Of a stretch of 54,754 nt of DNA, positions 1 to 6,471 are shown piece after piece. Position numbers and translations under genes: made by a program. Location of the stretch: assembly GCA_017541025.1 (NCBI GenBank), contig JAFXZY010000087.1, positions 1 through 54,754 on the forward strand. The letters are read 5' to 3'. The stretch comes from Bacteroidaceae bacterium (GTDB taxonomy: Bacteria; Bacteroidota; Bacteroidia; Bacteroidales; Bacteroidaceae). The notes under the pieces are model-generated. The model was not told the DNA's origin. It saw nothing but the letters and a program-made list of their open reading frames with translations, and did no database searches. Numbering within the stretch: position 1 is the stretch's first letter; the number at the start of each line of letters is the position of its first letter.

Positions 1-187
1 ATTTGCTCAATACCAGTTCATCACCTCGTTCAAGACTCATGAGAAGGGCTTCCCACTCTGGACGCAACTTCTCATCCTCGGCATTCTCTTCGACAATTTT
101 CATGCAGCCGAATTTCTCCATCCAAGCCTTATCAGACTCGACGGATTCGTATGCCTCTGCCAGAAAGATATAACCTACCTTTGCCAT
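1..187 (-). CDS. Resolvase-like N-terminal fragment (runs off the window)
   Basis: Reading leftwards from the ATG at 187, 62 codons are open to the window edge. The protein begins MAKVGYIF and continues with an acidic stretch and LERGDELVLSK. This resembles the N-terminal half of the serine-recombinase-like proteins common in Bacteroidota, which start MAKVGYIF and carry a GDELVVSK-type motif. The catalytic region cannot be judged because the C-terminal part lies outside. A TAnnTTTG box lies about 55 nt upstream, so the start is well placed. The gene sits next to an IS3 element whose left end is about 95 bp upstream; the insertion leaves the -7 box intact. Assignment to the recombinase fold is from memory of the family and is moderate. 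Confidence 0.55.
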   Translation of the reverse strand, partial: MAKVGYIFLAEAYESVESDKAWMEKFGCMKIVEENAEDEKLRPEWEALLMSLERGDELVLSK

Positions 188-242
188 ATTTGTTTTCAGT
201 ATATTAGTGGGTAAAACTTGCGTTTTTACCTGTTTTATGATG

Positions 243-250
243 CAAAGATA
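243..250 (-). promoter_or_regulatory. -7 promoter box (TATCTTTG) for the resolvase-like gene
   Basis: On the minus strand the sequence reads TATCTTTG, matching the Bacteroidota -7 consensus TAnnTTTG. It lies 56 nt before the ATG. No convincing -33 TTG is seen at the usual 19-20 nt spacing, and the IS begins only 32 bp further upstream. Confidence 0.5.
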
Positions 251-282
251 CACTTTTATTTCCAATAATAATCATTGTCTTA

Positions 283-300
283 CCCTGAAAAACGTTGAAT
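283..300 (+). repeat. Left terminal inverted repeat of the IS
   Basis: CCCTGAAAAACGTTGAAT pairs with the reverse complement of 1866-1883 (CCCTAAAAAAAGTTGAAT) with two mismatches. It immediately precedes orfA. Confidence 0.75.
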
Positions 301-318
301 CAAAAACAACGTTTTAAA

Positions 319-774
319 ATGGCAAAAACAAAAGATTTAGAATTGTTAGAGTTACAGGAACTCGCCTTGAGGAAAAAAAAGGATTTTCCCCGAAAATCAT
401 TGGAAGAAAAATGCATGATTGTTAAGGCTTATTTGCTAAATCATGTGTCAATTGAGCAATTAAGTGCGGATTTTGACGTAAACAAACGTACAATTTTCAG
501 ATGGATTCGTACCTTTGCCGACGGAAAGATGCCCACAAAAAGAGGTAAAGGCACTCCTGATGTAAAACCAAATCCGTCTAGTATGCCAATGAAGAGTCAG
601 AAACCAGCAGAGACCGAAGCCGAGGAACTGGCCCGTCTCAGGGAAGAGAACAAGCGTCTGGCGGAAGCGTTGAAGATGGCCGAGTGGATGAATCACGCCA
701 AGGACGTGATGATTGACGAAGCCGAGAAGATGTTCAACATTCCAATCAGAAAAAAAGCTGGCGCCAAACAGTAA
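319..774 (+). CDS. IS3-family transposase OrfA (helix-turn-helix)
   Basis: A 151-residue basic protein. The first 75 residues hold a helix-turn-helix of the IS3 OrfA type, with the segment EQLSADFDVNKRTIFRWIR as the recognition helix region. The C-terminal third (EELARLREENKRLAEALKMAE) is a leucine-zipper-like coiled coil, as usual in IS3 OrfA for multimerisation. ATG at 319 is preferred over a TTG at 295, which lies inside the terminal inverted repeat. The protein binds the IS ends and, when the ribosome slips at 750-756, is fused to OrfB to make the transposase. The reading frame itself is intact. Confidence 0.85.
   Translation: MAKTKDLELLELQELALRKKKDFPRKSLEEKCMIVKAYLLNHVSIEQLSADFDVNKRTIFRWIRTFADGKMPTKRGKGTPDVKPNPSSMPMKSQKPAETEAEELARLREENKRLAEALKMAEWMNHAKDVMIDEAEKMFNIPIRKKAGAKQ
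750..756 (+). other. Programmed -1 ribosomal frameshift heptamer (A AAA AAA G)
   Basis: Seven As followed by G lie so that the zero-frame codons of orfA are AAA AAA at 751-756. A -1 slip continues with AGC TGG CGC in the frame that reads straight into orfB without a stop. This is the expected position and phase for IS3 elements, where A6G or A7 tracts make the OrfAB fusion. Confidence 0.8.
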
Positions 775-1860
775 CAAAGCTTGCCGCGGAGAAGGTCAAG
801 GGGCAGACCATGGGCCTTCTCTGCCGGCTGTTTGGCAAGAGCTGGCAGGCATACTATCAGTACAGGGACACGTTGGGCAAGCAACGGCTGAAGGAGGAGA
901 TGGTCGTCCAGTTCATCAAGGACATACGTCAGATAGATCCCGGCATTGGCGGACCCAAGCTCTACTACATGTATCGCGAGCGCTTTGGAGCTGATTACGA
1001 ATATATGGTGGGGCGCGATAAGATGGAGGCGATAATAGCCCGCAACGGCTTGAATGTAAGGCTTCCAAGGCGTCGTCCACGCACGACGGATTCCACCCAC
1101 GGACTGCCTACGTATCCGAATCTAGTAAAGGACATCATACCGATACGCAAGAATCAGATTTGGGTGACAGACATCACCTATATCCCCGTCTGGAATTATG
1201 ATGGTAGCTACGATTTCTGCTATTTGTCGATGATAACGGACTGCTACACCAAGGAAGATCATCAGCTGGTATGTAGGAGAGACGATGGAGGCCTGGTGCA
1301 GCGTGGAATGCCTCTTGAAGGCCCTTGAGACGCTTGATCCTGATGAAATCGTCAACCTCATCCACCACTCTGACAGAGGCATCCAGTACGTCAGTGCCGC
1401 ATATACATCACTGCTTATTGAGGCAGGTATCAAGATTAGCATGACGGAAAGCGGAGACCCAAAGGATAATGCTGTGGCTGAGCGCCAGAACAACACCGTC
1501 AAGAACGAACTGCTCAAGGATATCAAATTCCACTCTATAGGTGAAATAAGAAGGGCTTTGGACAAAGCTATAGTCTTCTACAATAATGAACGTCCACACA
1601 TGTCGCTGAACAATATGACACCCCGTCAGGCAGCATCCTGTAGGGGGAAAATACAAAAGAAATGGACAAGCTATAGAGAAAAATACCTTGAAAACTTGGA
1701 GATACAGGAAGGAGCATGTACCTTTGCACCGCAAACCCTAGAAATGATTGAACGGCTTTCCGCGGAGCAGATTCAACAAAAACAAGGGTTTAGAGAGAAC
1801 GATTCAATCCCAGACAGGGTTAGTGAAAATAACAATCAACAAATGTCAGGGATAAGTTAA
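756..1860 (+). pseudogene. IS3-family transposase OrfB (DDE integrase), frameshifted
   Basis: After the slip at 756 the frame encodes SWRQTVTKLAAEK and then the IS3 OrfB protein (free-standing start possible at ATG 810). The catalytic DDE core is recognisable: D in WVTDITYIP, D in HHSDRGIQY and E in DNAVAERQNN. Between the first and second D the frame changes: the text reads AAG GAA GAT CAT, where the family pattern (DxYTKEIIxWYV) predicts AAG GAA ATC ATC. One extra G at about 1257 therefore moves the frame; removing it restores one continuous OrfB from 756 to 1860. As written, the protein stops at 1328 and lacks two of three catalytic residues. Confidence 0.85.
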
Positions 1861-1865
1861 AAACC

Positions 1866-1883
1866 ATTCAACTTTTTTTAGGG
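1866..1883 (-). repeat. Right terminal inverted repeat of the IS
   Basis: Reverse complement CCCTAAAAAAAGTTGAAT matches the left repeat in 16 of 18 positions and begins six bases after the orfB stop codon. Confidence 0.75.
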
Positions 1884-1894
1884 AAGTACACATA

Positions 1895-2017
1895 CTCAAA
1901 TGATATTTGAGCATTTTTAATACTTGATACTCGACTGTCTATTTGCTTTCGAGTATGATTATTTGAAACTTCAAGTATCATTTATAACAATACTTAAAGT
2001 TATAATCATACTGCTCG
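1895..2017. promoter_or_regulatory. Cluster of palindromes built on ATACTyGA / ATAATCATAC words
   Basis: This AT-rich gap between the IS and the lipoprotein gene holds several inverted repeats: CTCAAAT/ATTTGAG (1895-1911), ATACTCGA/TCGAGTAT (1927-1956), AACTTCAAGTAT/ATACTTAAAGTT and GTATGATTAT/ATAATCATAC (1953-2011). They are nested and interleaved. The word ATAATCATACT recurs again at about 2162 inside the next transcript. The arrangement looks like a multi-site operator in front of the promoter at 2037, though the first hairpin could also be a terminator for IS transcription. Confidence 0.5.
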
Positions 2018-2036
2018 ATATTTCGATTATTATACT

Positions 2037-2044
2037 TACCTTTG
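2037..2044 (+). promoter_or_regulatory. -7 promoter box (TACCTTTG)
   Basis: TACCTTTG fits TAnnTTTG and is followed by GCAG, a common context in this group. Transcription would start near 2050, upstream of the lipoprotein gene. No clear -33 TTG is seen. Confidence 0.5.
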
Positions 2045-2098
2045 CAGCGGATTTCAAACAATTATCAGTATATGTATAGCAGTAAACCAAATTGTTAC

Positions 2099-2674
2099 AT
2101 GAATACTTTGAAGCTTTACTCAACGTTGAAAGTCAACCAAAAGAAAGCAAAAGAAACAAAGTATAATCATACTCGCGTTATAATGGCTATTTCTGCTACT
2201 ATAATTGCCATCTTTTGTCTGGCATCATGTGCCACTGATAAGTCGAGGTATCATTTCGATTCAAGTAAAGATGCTCTTTCCAGTTATCATGTTTACTTGT
2301 CTGAACTACAGAAAAAGGAATCCCTGTCTTCAGATGATTTTGTAACCACCATCAGCAACTGGTCTGAGTTGCGTGATAGTGTTTACGCTTACATCAGCAA
2401 GGATTCAGCATTCTATGCTCATACTTATCTGTCTTCAGAGTTCTATAGCATACATGACTCTATCAGAACTGAGATGTTCAGACTTGCCGTTGGACAAGAC
2501 AGAACACTCAAAGACGTTCTTAGAGTCAAGAAGTCCACCTCACAATATAATAATGAGGAGGACATCAAAACCACGTTTAACTCAGCCAAAGCGTTTTATG
2601 CCTCTCTTGACAGCCTTGAAGTTTTCAAAGCAGACAAAACAGTACGACAAAGCGGAGGCTCTATGTGGATATGA
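2099..2674 (+). CDS. Small putative lipoprotein of unknown function
   Basis: About 191 residues from ATG 2099. A hydrophobic stretch MAISATIIAIFCLASCATDK carries a lipobox (L-A-S-C), so the mature protein probably begins at that cysteine and is tethered to a membrane. The rest is charged and helical, with no motif I recognise. Other starts are possible: ATG 2072, or ATG 2183, which would leave the signal peptide without its basic region; a TTG at 2042 overlaps the -7 box and is unlikely. The stop codon overlaps the ATG of the next short frame (ATGA). An alternative reading is that the true C-terminus lies in another frame (ending 2753) and the gene is frameshifted near 2640. Confidence 0.6.
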   Translation: MNTLKLYSTLKVNQKKAKETKYNHTRVIMAISATIIAIFCLASCATDKSRYHFDSSKDALSSYHVYLSELQKKESLSSDDFVTTISNWSELRDSVYAYISKDSAFYAHTYLSSEFYSIHDSIRTEMFRLAVGQDRTLKDVLRVKKSTSQYNNEEDIKTTFNSAKAFYASLDSLEVFKADKTVRQSGGSMWI

Positions 2675-2832
2675 TATGTACAAATCCTGTGGAATCTGGG
2701 CAAACACCTCTGCTTTCACTCAATACCTTAGAGAAAGCGATTCCCTCTGTTGACTGGTCTAAGGGCTCTTCGGGCGTTCTGCTAGATGGAGACGTGGTAG
2801 AGGCCCTTATTGACCTTTGGAGTGGGGAGTGA
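2671..2832 (+). CDS. Short hypothetical protein, ATGA-coupled to the lipoprotein gene
   Basis: A 53-codon frame starts at the ATG that overlaps the previous stop codon in ATGA, typical of translational coupling. It encodes a soluble acidic peptide ending VEALIDLWSGE, with a hydrophobic LLSLNTLEKA segment. I do not recognise it. The overlap and the plausible amino-acid composition are the only support; a competing frame ending at 2753 covers part of the same DNA. Confidence 0.35.
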   Translation: MICTNPVESGQTPLLSLNTLEKAIPSVDWSKGSSGVLLDGDVVEALIDLWSGE

Positions 2833-2989
2833 TGATGAAATAAGATAAAACAGAAGGGGCCTCATCTGTGATTCAAAACGTGAGCTCGACGAAATATAAT
2901 TGTCTGTAAATAGCCTGACACACTGTTTATATTCACTCTTCATACCCGGCAGTCAGGACCTTTTTAGCCTCGATTTTTTGAATCGGACC

Positions 2990-3022
2990 TACATCGGAGG
3001 TACATCGGAGGTACTCCGGGGG
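2990..3022. repeat. 11-bp tandem repeat (TACATCGGAGG)
   Basis: Two exact copies of TACATCGGAGG (2990-3000, 3001-3011) are followed by a degenerate third, TACTCCGGGGG. An inverted half (TCGGACC) precedes them. The array is GC-rich against its AT-rich surroundings. Confidence 0.7.
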
Positions 3023-3155
3023 GGCTTTGCCTTGTTTCTGGCAGATAACTTTTCCCATTAGGAAAAAATTCTTTATTCTGTTCGCATAATTGATTATTTC
3101 TTTAAAGAAAAATAAATTTCTTCATCCAACAGGTGTTTATTTCAGGAATTTTATA

Positions 3156-3163
3156 TAAGTTTG
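3156..3163 (+). promoter_or_regulatory. -7 promoter box (TAAGTTTG) of the rlmI operon
   Basis: TAAGTTTG followed by CAG matches TAnnTTTG and lies 22 nt before the ATG at 3186, giving a very short leader. The -33 region (GTGTTTATTT) is only weakly matched. Confidence 0.5.
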
Positions 3164-3185
3164 CAGTCAAAAATTGAAGAAGCAA

Positions 3186-4370
3186 ATGAGTAATCTGTTA
3201 ATACTCCGTAAAGGAAAGGAGGAAAGCCTGAAACGTTTTCACCCTTGGATATTTTCGGGTGCGGTTCATCATATAGAAGGTGAGCCGAAAGAAGGGGATA
3301 TCGTGGAGGTGCTGAATAGCGAAGGCCGATTCGTTGCTCTTGGGCATTGGCAGGTGGGAAGTATTGCCATTCGTGTGCTTACTTTTAACCGTCAGAAGAT
3401 TGGCCTGGAATTCTGGAAGAAAAGACTGGCTACCGCTCTTGACGTACGCAAGAGCATTGGCGTAGCGGGTACTGCCTATAATAATATGTATCGTCTGGTT
3501 CATGGCGAGGGGGATAATCTGCCTGGGCTTATCATTGATATCTATGGCGAGAATGCTGTAATGCAGGCTCATAGCGTGGGTATGCATGTGAGTCGGATGC
3601 AGATTGCTGAAGCGCTGAAAGCTGTTATGGGCGATACACTGAAGGCTATCTACTATAAGAGCGAAACGACATTGCCCTTTAAGGCTTCGCTGGGTCAGGA
3701 GAATGGTTTCATCTTTGGGGAGAGTAACGATAACGTTGCTATTGAGAACGGACTGAAGTTCCACATTGACTGGCTGAAGGGGCAGAAGACGGGATTCTTC
3801 GTTGACCAGCGCGAGAACCGTTCTTTGTTGGAGAAATATTCCCATGGTCGTAAGGTGCTGAATATGTTCTGCTATACAGGTGGCTTCAGCGTTTATGCCA
3901 TGAGGGGTGGGGCAGAGTTGGTTCACTCGGTTGACAGCAGCGCTAAGGCTGTGGATCTTGTGAATGCCAACATAGAACTGAACTTCCCAGACGATAAGCG
4001 CCATAAAGCTTTTGCCGAGGATGCGTTCCGCTTTCTGGATGAGATGAAGGAGGGTGCTTACGATCTGATTATCCTTGACCCGCCAGCATTTGCCAAACAT
4101 AAAGATGCGCTGAAGAATGCCTTGCGTGGCTACACCAAGCTTAATGTGAAGGCTTTCGAGAAGATTCCTGCTGGTGGAATACTTTTCACCTTCAGTTGTT
4201 CTCAGGCTGTCAATAAGGACCAGTTCCGCATGGCTGTATTTACTGCTGCTGCAATGGCTAAGCGCAAGGTGCGTATTCTGCATCAGTTGCATCAGCCTGC
4301 CGATCATCCTATTAATATCTATCATCCCGAAGGTGAATACCTGAAGGGACTTGTGCTGTATGTGGAATAG
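3186..4370 (+). CDS. rlmI: Class I SAM-dependent rRNA methyltransferase (RlmI-like)
   Basis: The product (394 residues) matches the RlmI family, which methylates C5 of a cytosine in 23S rRNA. An N-terminal PUA domain (to about residue 80, with HPWIFSGAV) precedes the RlmI-type linker (YRLVHGEGDNLPGLIIDIY) and a Rossmann methyltransferase domain. Visible motifs are KTGFFVDQRENR, the SAM loop VLNMFCYTGGFSVYA, motif IV DLIILDPPAFAK, and FTFSCS with the catalytic cysteine region. Length is normal. ATG 3186 fits the start of the PUA domain (MSNLLILRKGKE) better than a TTG at 3174. The gene leads a plus-strand run through to mfd, although a repeat array separates it from the next gene. Related members (RlmK-type or RlmO) cannot be excluded. 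Confidence 0.85.
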   Translation: MSNLLILRKGKEESLKRFHPWIFSGAVHHIEGEPKEGDIVEVLNSEGRFVALGHWQVGSIAIRVLTFNRQKIGLEFWKKRLATALDVRKSIGVAGTAYNNMYRLVHGEGDNLPGLIIDIYGENAVMQAHSVGMHVSRMQIAEALKAVMGDTLKAIYYKSETTLPFKASLGQENGFIFGESNDNVAIENGLKFHIDWLKGQKTGFFVDQRENRSLLEKYSHGRKVLNMFCYTGGFSVYAMRGGAELVHSVDSSAKAVDLVNANIELNFPDDKRHKAFAEDAFRFLDEMKEGAYDLIILDPPAFAKHKDALKNALRGYTKLNVKAFEKIPAGGILFTFSCSQAVNKDQFRMAVFTAAAMAKRKVRILHQLHQPADHPINIYHPEGEYLKGLVLYVE

Positions 4371-4372
4371 CT

Positions 4373-4411
4373 AAACTGTAAACCGTAAACTGTAAACCGT
4401 AAACTGTAAAC
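4373..4411. repeat. Degenerate heptamer array (AAACTGT/AAACCGT)
   Basis: Alternating 7-bp units AAACTGT and AAACCGT make a 14-bp tandem repeat, present 2.8 times and filling almost the whole gap between the rlmI-like gene and the transporter gene. Confidence 0.85.
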
Positions 4412-4417
4412 AAAAAA

Positions 4418-5683
4418 ATGAATATAAAATATAGACTTACATTGCTGAACTTCCTGGAGTTTGCTGTCTGGGGAGCCTACCTAACTTCTATGGGAACTTA
4501 TCTTGCAGGCGTAGGATTGGGTTCTCATATAGGTTGGTTTTATTCTGTACAAGGTATCGTCAGCATTTTTATGCCTGCCTTGATGGGTATTCTGGCTGAC
4601 CGATGGATGGAAGGACAACGGGTACTTAGTCTCTGTCATGCTTTGGCAGGTGTTTTTATGATTTCTGCTTCGATATATGGTTACGAGACCGGTACTTCTG
4701 CTGAATTCGGCTTTCTCTTTTCCCTATATACTCTTTCTGTAGCTTTTTTTATGCCAACTATTGCCCTCAGCTATTCTGTTGCTTATTCTGCGTTAGAGAA
4801 GGAGGGACTGGATACTGTGAAGGCTTTTCCGCCCATACGTGTTTGGGGAACTATCGGTTTCATTGTTACCATGTGGATTGTTGACCTTTGCGGATTGCAG
4901 TCAAATTCCGGCCAATGGATGGTAAGCGGTTGCCTGAGTCTTGTTATGGCAGCATATTCTCTGACTATGCCTCGGATGCCTATTAAGAAGGGCGAACATA
5001 AGACTCTTTTCGAGGCACTCGGTTTGTATGCCTTCCGTTTATTCTTGAAACCGCGTATTGCAGTATTCTTCGCATTTGCTATGCTCTTGGGGTTCTGCCT
5101 TCAGATTTCCAACGGATACGCCAATCCTTTTATCACCAGCTTTGGCAGCATTCCTGAATATCAGTCAACCTTCGGCGTTCAGCATGCCAACATCCTTATT
5201 TCCCTTTCTCAGGTAAGTGAAACGCTTTGTATTCTGCTTATTCCATACTTCCTTTCTCGATTTGGCATTAAGAAGGTGGTACTCATCGCTTTGATGGGAT
5301 GGGTTTTACGTTTTGCATTCTTCGGATTAGGTAATCCTGGTGGTGGAGTTTGGCTCTTCCTGCTTTCGATGATTGTCTATGGCGTTGCCTTTGACTTCTT
5401 CAATATATCAGGCTCGCTGTTTATCAATCAGGAGACAGACGAGAGTATCCGCAGCAGCGCACAAGGTTTGTTTATGATGATGACCAACGGGCTTGGTGCC
5501 TTTGTGGGAACATTGGTGGCTCAGGCTGTTATCAATCATTATGTCTTTACTCCTCAGGCAGCAGGCGCTTCTGGTGCTGAAGTAATAGCTGGCTGGCAGA
5601 CCTGCTGGTACATCTTTGCCGCTTATTCCCTTGTTGTGGCAATTCTCTTTGGTCTTTTGTTTAAGAACCCTAAAGAAAATTGA
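4418..5683 (+). CDS. Nucleoside:H+ symporter family MFS transporter (NupG-like)
   Basis: A 421-residue polytopic membrane protein with about 12 hydrophobic segments. The start MNIKYRLTLLNFLEFAVWG, the loop GILADRW and the later segment FDFFNISGSLFINQETD match the nucleoside:H+ symporter (NupG/XapB) branch of the major facilitator superfamily, which imports nucleosides with protons across the inner membrane. Length fits the family (about 415-420). It follows the rlmI-like gene after a 47-bp repeat-filled gap and precedes rsmE; the neighbours do not indicate a substrate, so purine or pyrimidine preference is unknown. Other Bacteroidota members are annotated simply as nucleoside permeases. Confidence 0.8.
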   Translation: MNIKYRLTLLNFLEFAVWGAYLTSMGTYLAGVGLGSHIGWFYSVQGIVSIFMPALMGILADRWMEGQRVLSLCHALAGVFMISASIYGYETGTSAEFGFLFSLYTLSVAFFMPTIALSYSVAYSALEKEGLDTVKAFPPIRVWGTIGFIVTMWIVDLCGLQSNSGQWMVSGCLSLVMAAYSLTMPRMPIKKGEHKTLFEALGLYAFRLFLKPRIAVFFAFAMLLGFCLQISNGYANPFITSFGSIPEYQSTFGVQHANILISLSQVSETLCILLIPYFLSRFGIKKVVLIALMGWVLRFAFFGLGNPGGGVWLFLLSMIVYGVAFDFFNISGSLFINQETDESIRSSAQGLFMMMTNGLGAFVGTLVAQAVINHYVFTPQAAGASGAEVIAGWQTCWYIFAAYSLVVAILFGLLFKNPKEN

Positions 5684-5696
5684 GCCTTGAGAATTA

Positions 5697-5727
5697 AAAG
5701 TTATCGTTAACGTTATCGTTTTCGTTA
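5697..5727. repeat. Degenerate hexamer array (CGTTAN)
   Basis: Units CGTTAA CGTTAT CGTTTT CGTTAA follow each other in the gap before rsmE. The 16-mer CGTTAACGTTATCGTT (5705-5720) is found again, in the same orientation, inside clpC at 45019-45034. Confidence 0.8.
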
Positions 5728-5736
5728 AGAAAAGAA

Positions 5737-6468
5737 ATGAAAGAAACGCGATTTTTCTTTGTTCCTGATGCCAGAAGCAGGGTGGAATTACCTCAGGATG
5801 AAGCCAATCATGCAACTCGTGTGCTTCGTCTTGCAGAAGGTGGCGACTTTTTTATTATGGATGGTGAGGGATATTTCTTCCGAGCAATAATTACCGTTGC
5901 TACCAACCACCGTTGTTTGTATAAAATCATCGATATTATGCCTCAGGAGCGCGCTTGGGAAGGACATATTCATTTGGCAATGGCACCGACCAAACTTAAC
6001 GACCGTACGGAATGGTTTGCGGAGAAAGCCACAGAGATTGGTTTGGACGAACTGTCTTTCTTGGATTGCAAGTTCAGCGAACGTCGTGTCATCAAATGCG
6101 AACGTATAGATAAAATACTCATCTCGGCTGTTAAGCAGAGTCATAAGGCTTGGAAACCTATCCTCAATGAGATGACTCCCTTTGAACGCTTTGTTTAGCA
6201 AGAACGAAAAGGAGATAAATTCATTTGCCATTGTTATAATCAGGAGGATATTGGGGAAGGCGAGGAAAAACCTTTGCTGATGGATGTGCTGCGGCGTGGT
6301 GTGGAAACAACCGTTATGGTGGGACCAGAAGGCGATTTCAGCATAGATGAGGTTAGGCTGGCATTGAAGAACGGTTATCGGAGTGTATCGTTAGGGACAA
6401 GTCGGCTCAGAACAGAAACGGCTGCATTGGTGGCTGTACACATGATGCAATTAAAGAATCAGAAGTAA
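5737..6468 (+). pseudogene. rsmE: 16S rRNA m3U1498 methyltransferase with an internal amber stop
   Basis: The frame from ATG 5737 encodes the RsmE family (PUA-like N-terminus with ATRVLRL, then the SPOUT knot). It runs for 153 codons to a TAG at 6196-6198, then continues in the same frame without another stop to 6468. Together the halves make 243 residues, the normal length. The downstream part contains the family's SAM-binding knot: VGPEGDFS, then SLGTSRLRTETAA. Only the nonsense codon (TTT GTT TAG CAA GAA) interrupts it, where CAG or AAG would be one change away. The enzyme methylates N3 of U1498 in 16S rRNA. As written it lacks its cofactor site; a sequencing error or amber suppression would also explain it. 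Confidence 0.85.
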
Positions 6469-6471
6469 AAT

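Larger units (their letters stand above)
283..1883 (+). mobile_element. IS3-family insertion sequence, disabled
   Basis: A 1.6-kb element bounded by imperfect inverted repeats (283-300 and 1866-1883, 16 of 18 positions matching) carries overlapping orfA and orfB. OrfA has a helix-turn-helix; OrfB has an integrase-type DDE core. Coupling by a -1 slippery heptamer at 750-756 is the standard IS3 arrangement. A one-base insertion at about 1257 breaks orfB, so the copy is probably inactive unless this is an assembly error. No clear target-site duplication is visible next to the repeats, which fits an old or rearranged insertion. Confidence 0.85.
2833..3185. other. Intergenic region with a tandem repeat and a promoter
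   Basis: A 350-bp stretch without a supportable gene. It holds the 11-bp tandem repeat at 2990-3022, a small palindrome CGGAG-GTA-CTCCG at 3006-3018, an AT-rich palindrome around 3098-3111 (TTTCTTTAAAGAAA) and the promoter box of the next gene at 3156. Confidence 0.6.

Noticed and set aside
713-994. Separate frame inside the IS3 element
   Set aside because: The frame reached by a -1 slip at 750-756 carries the transposase; this third frame has no domain.
2373-2753. Alternative frame overlapping the lipoprotein gene
   Set aside because: Most of it lies antiphase to a clear lipoprotein; only its last 40 codons look coding, so it is mentioned as a possible frameshift and not listed as a gene.
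3198-4325. Open frame of 375 codons on the minus strand
   Set aside because: It mirrors the rlmI-like gene, whose motifs are clear on the plus strand; the antisense protein has no recognisable domain.
4373-4411. Possible CRISPR array
   Set aside because: The 7/14-bp repeat has no spacers and no cas genes are nearby; no CRISPR array was seen anywhere in the window.
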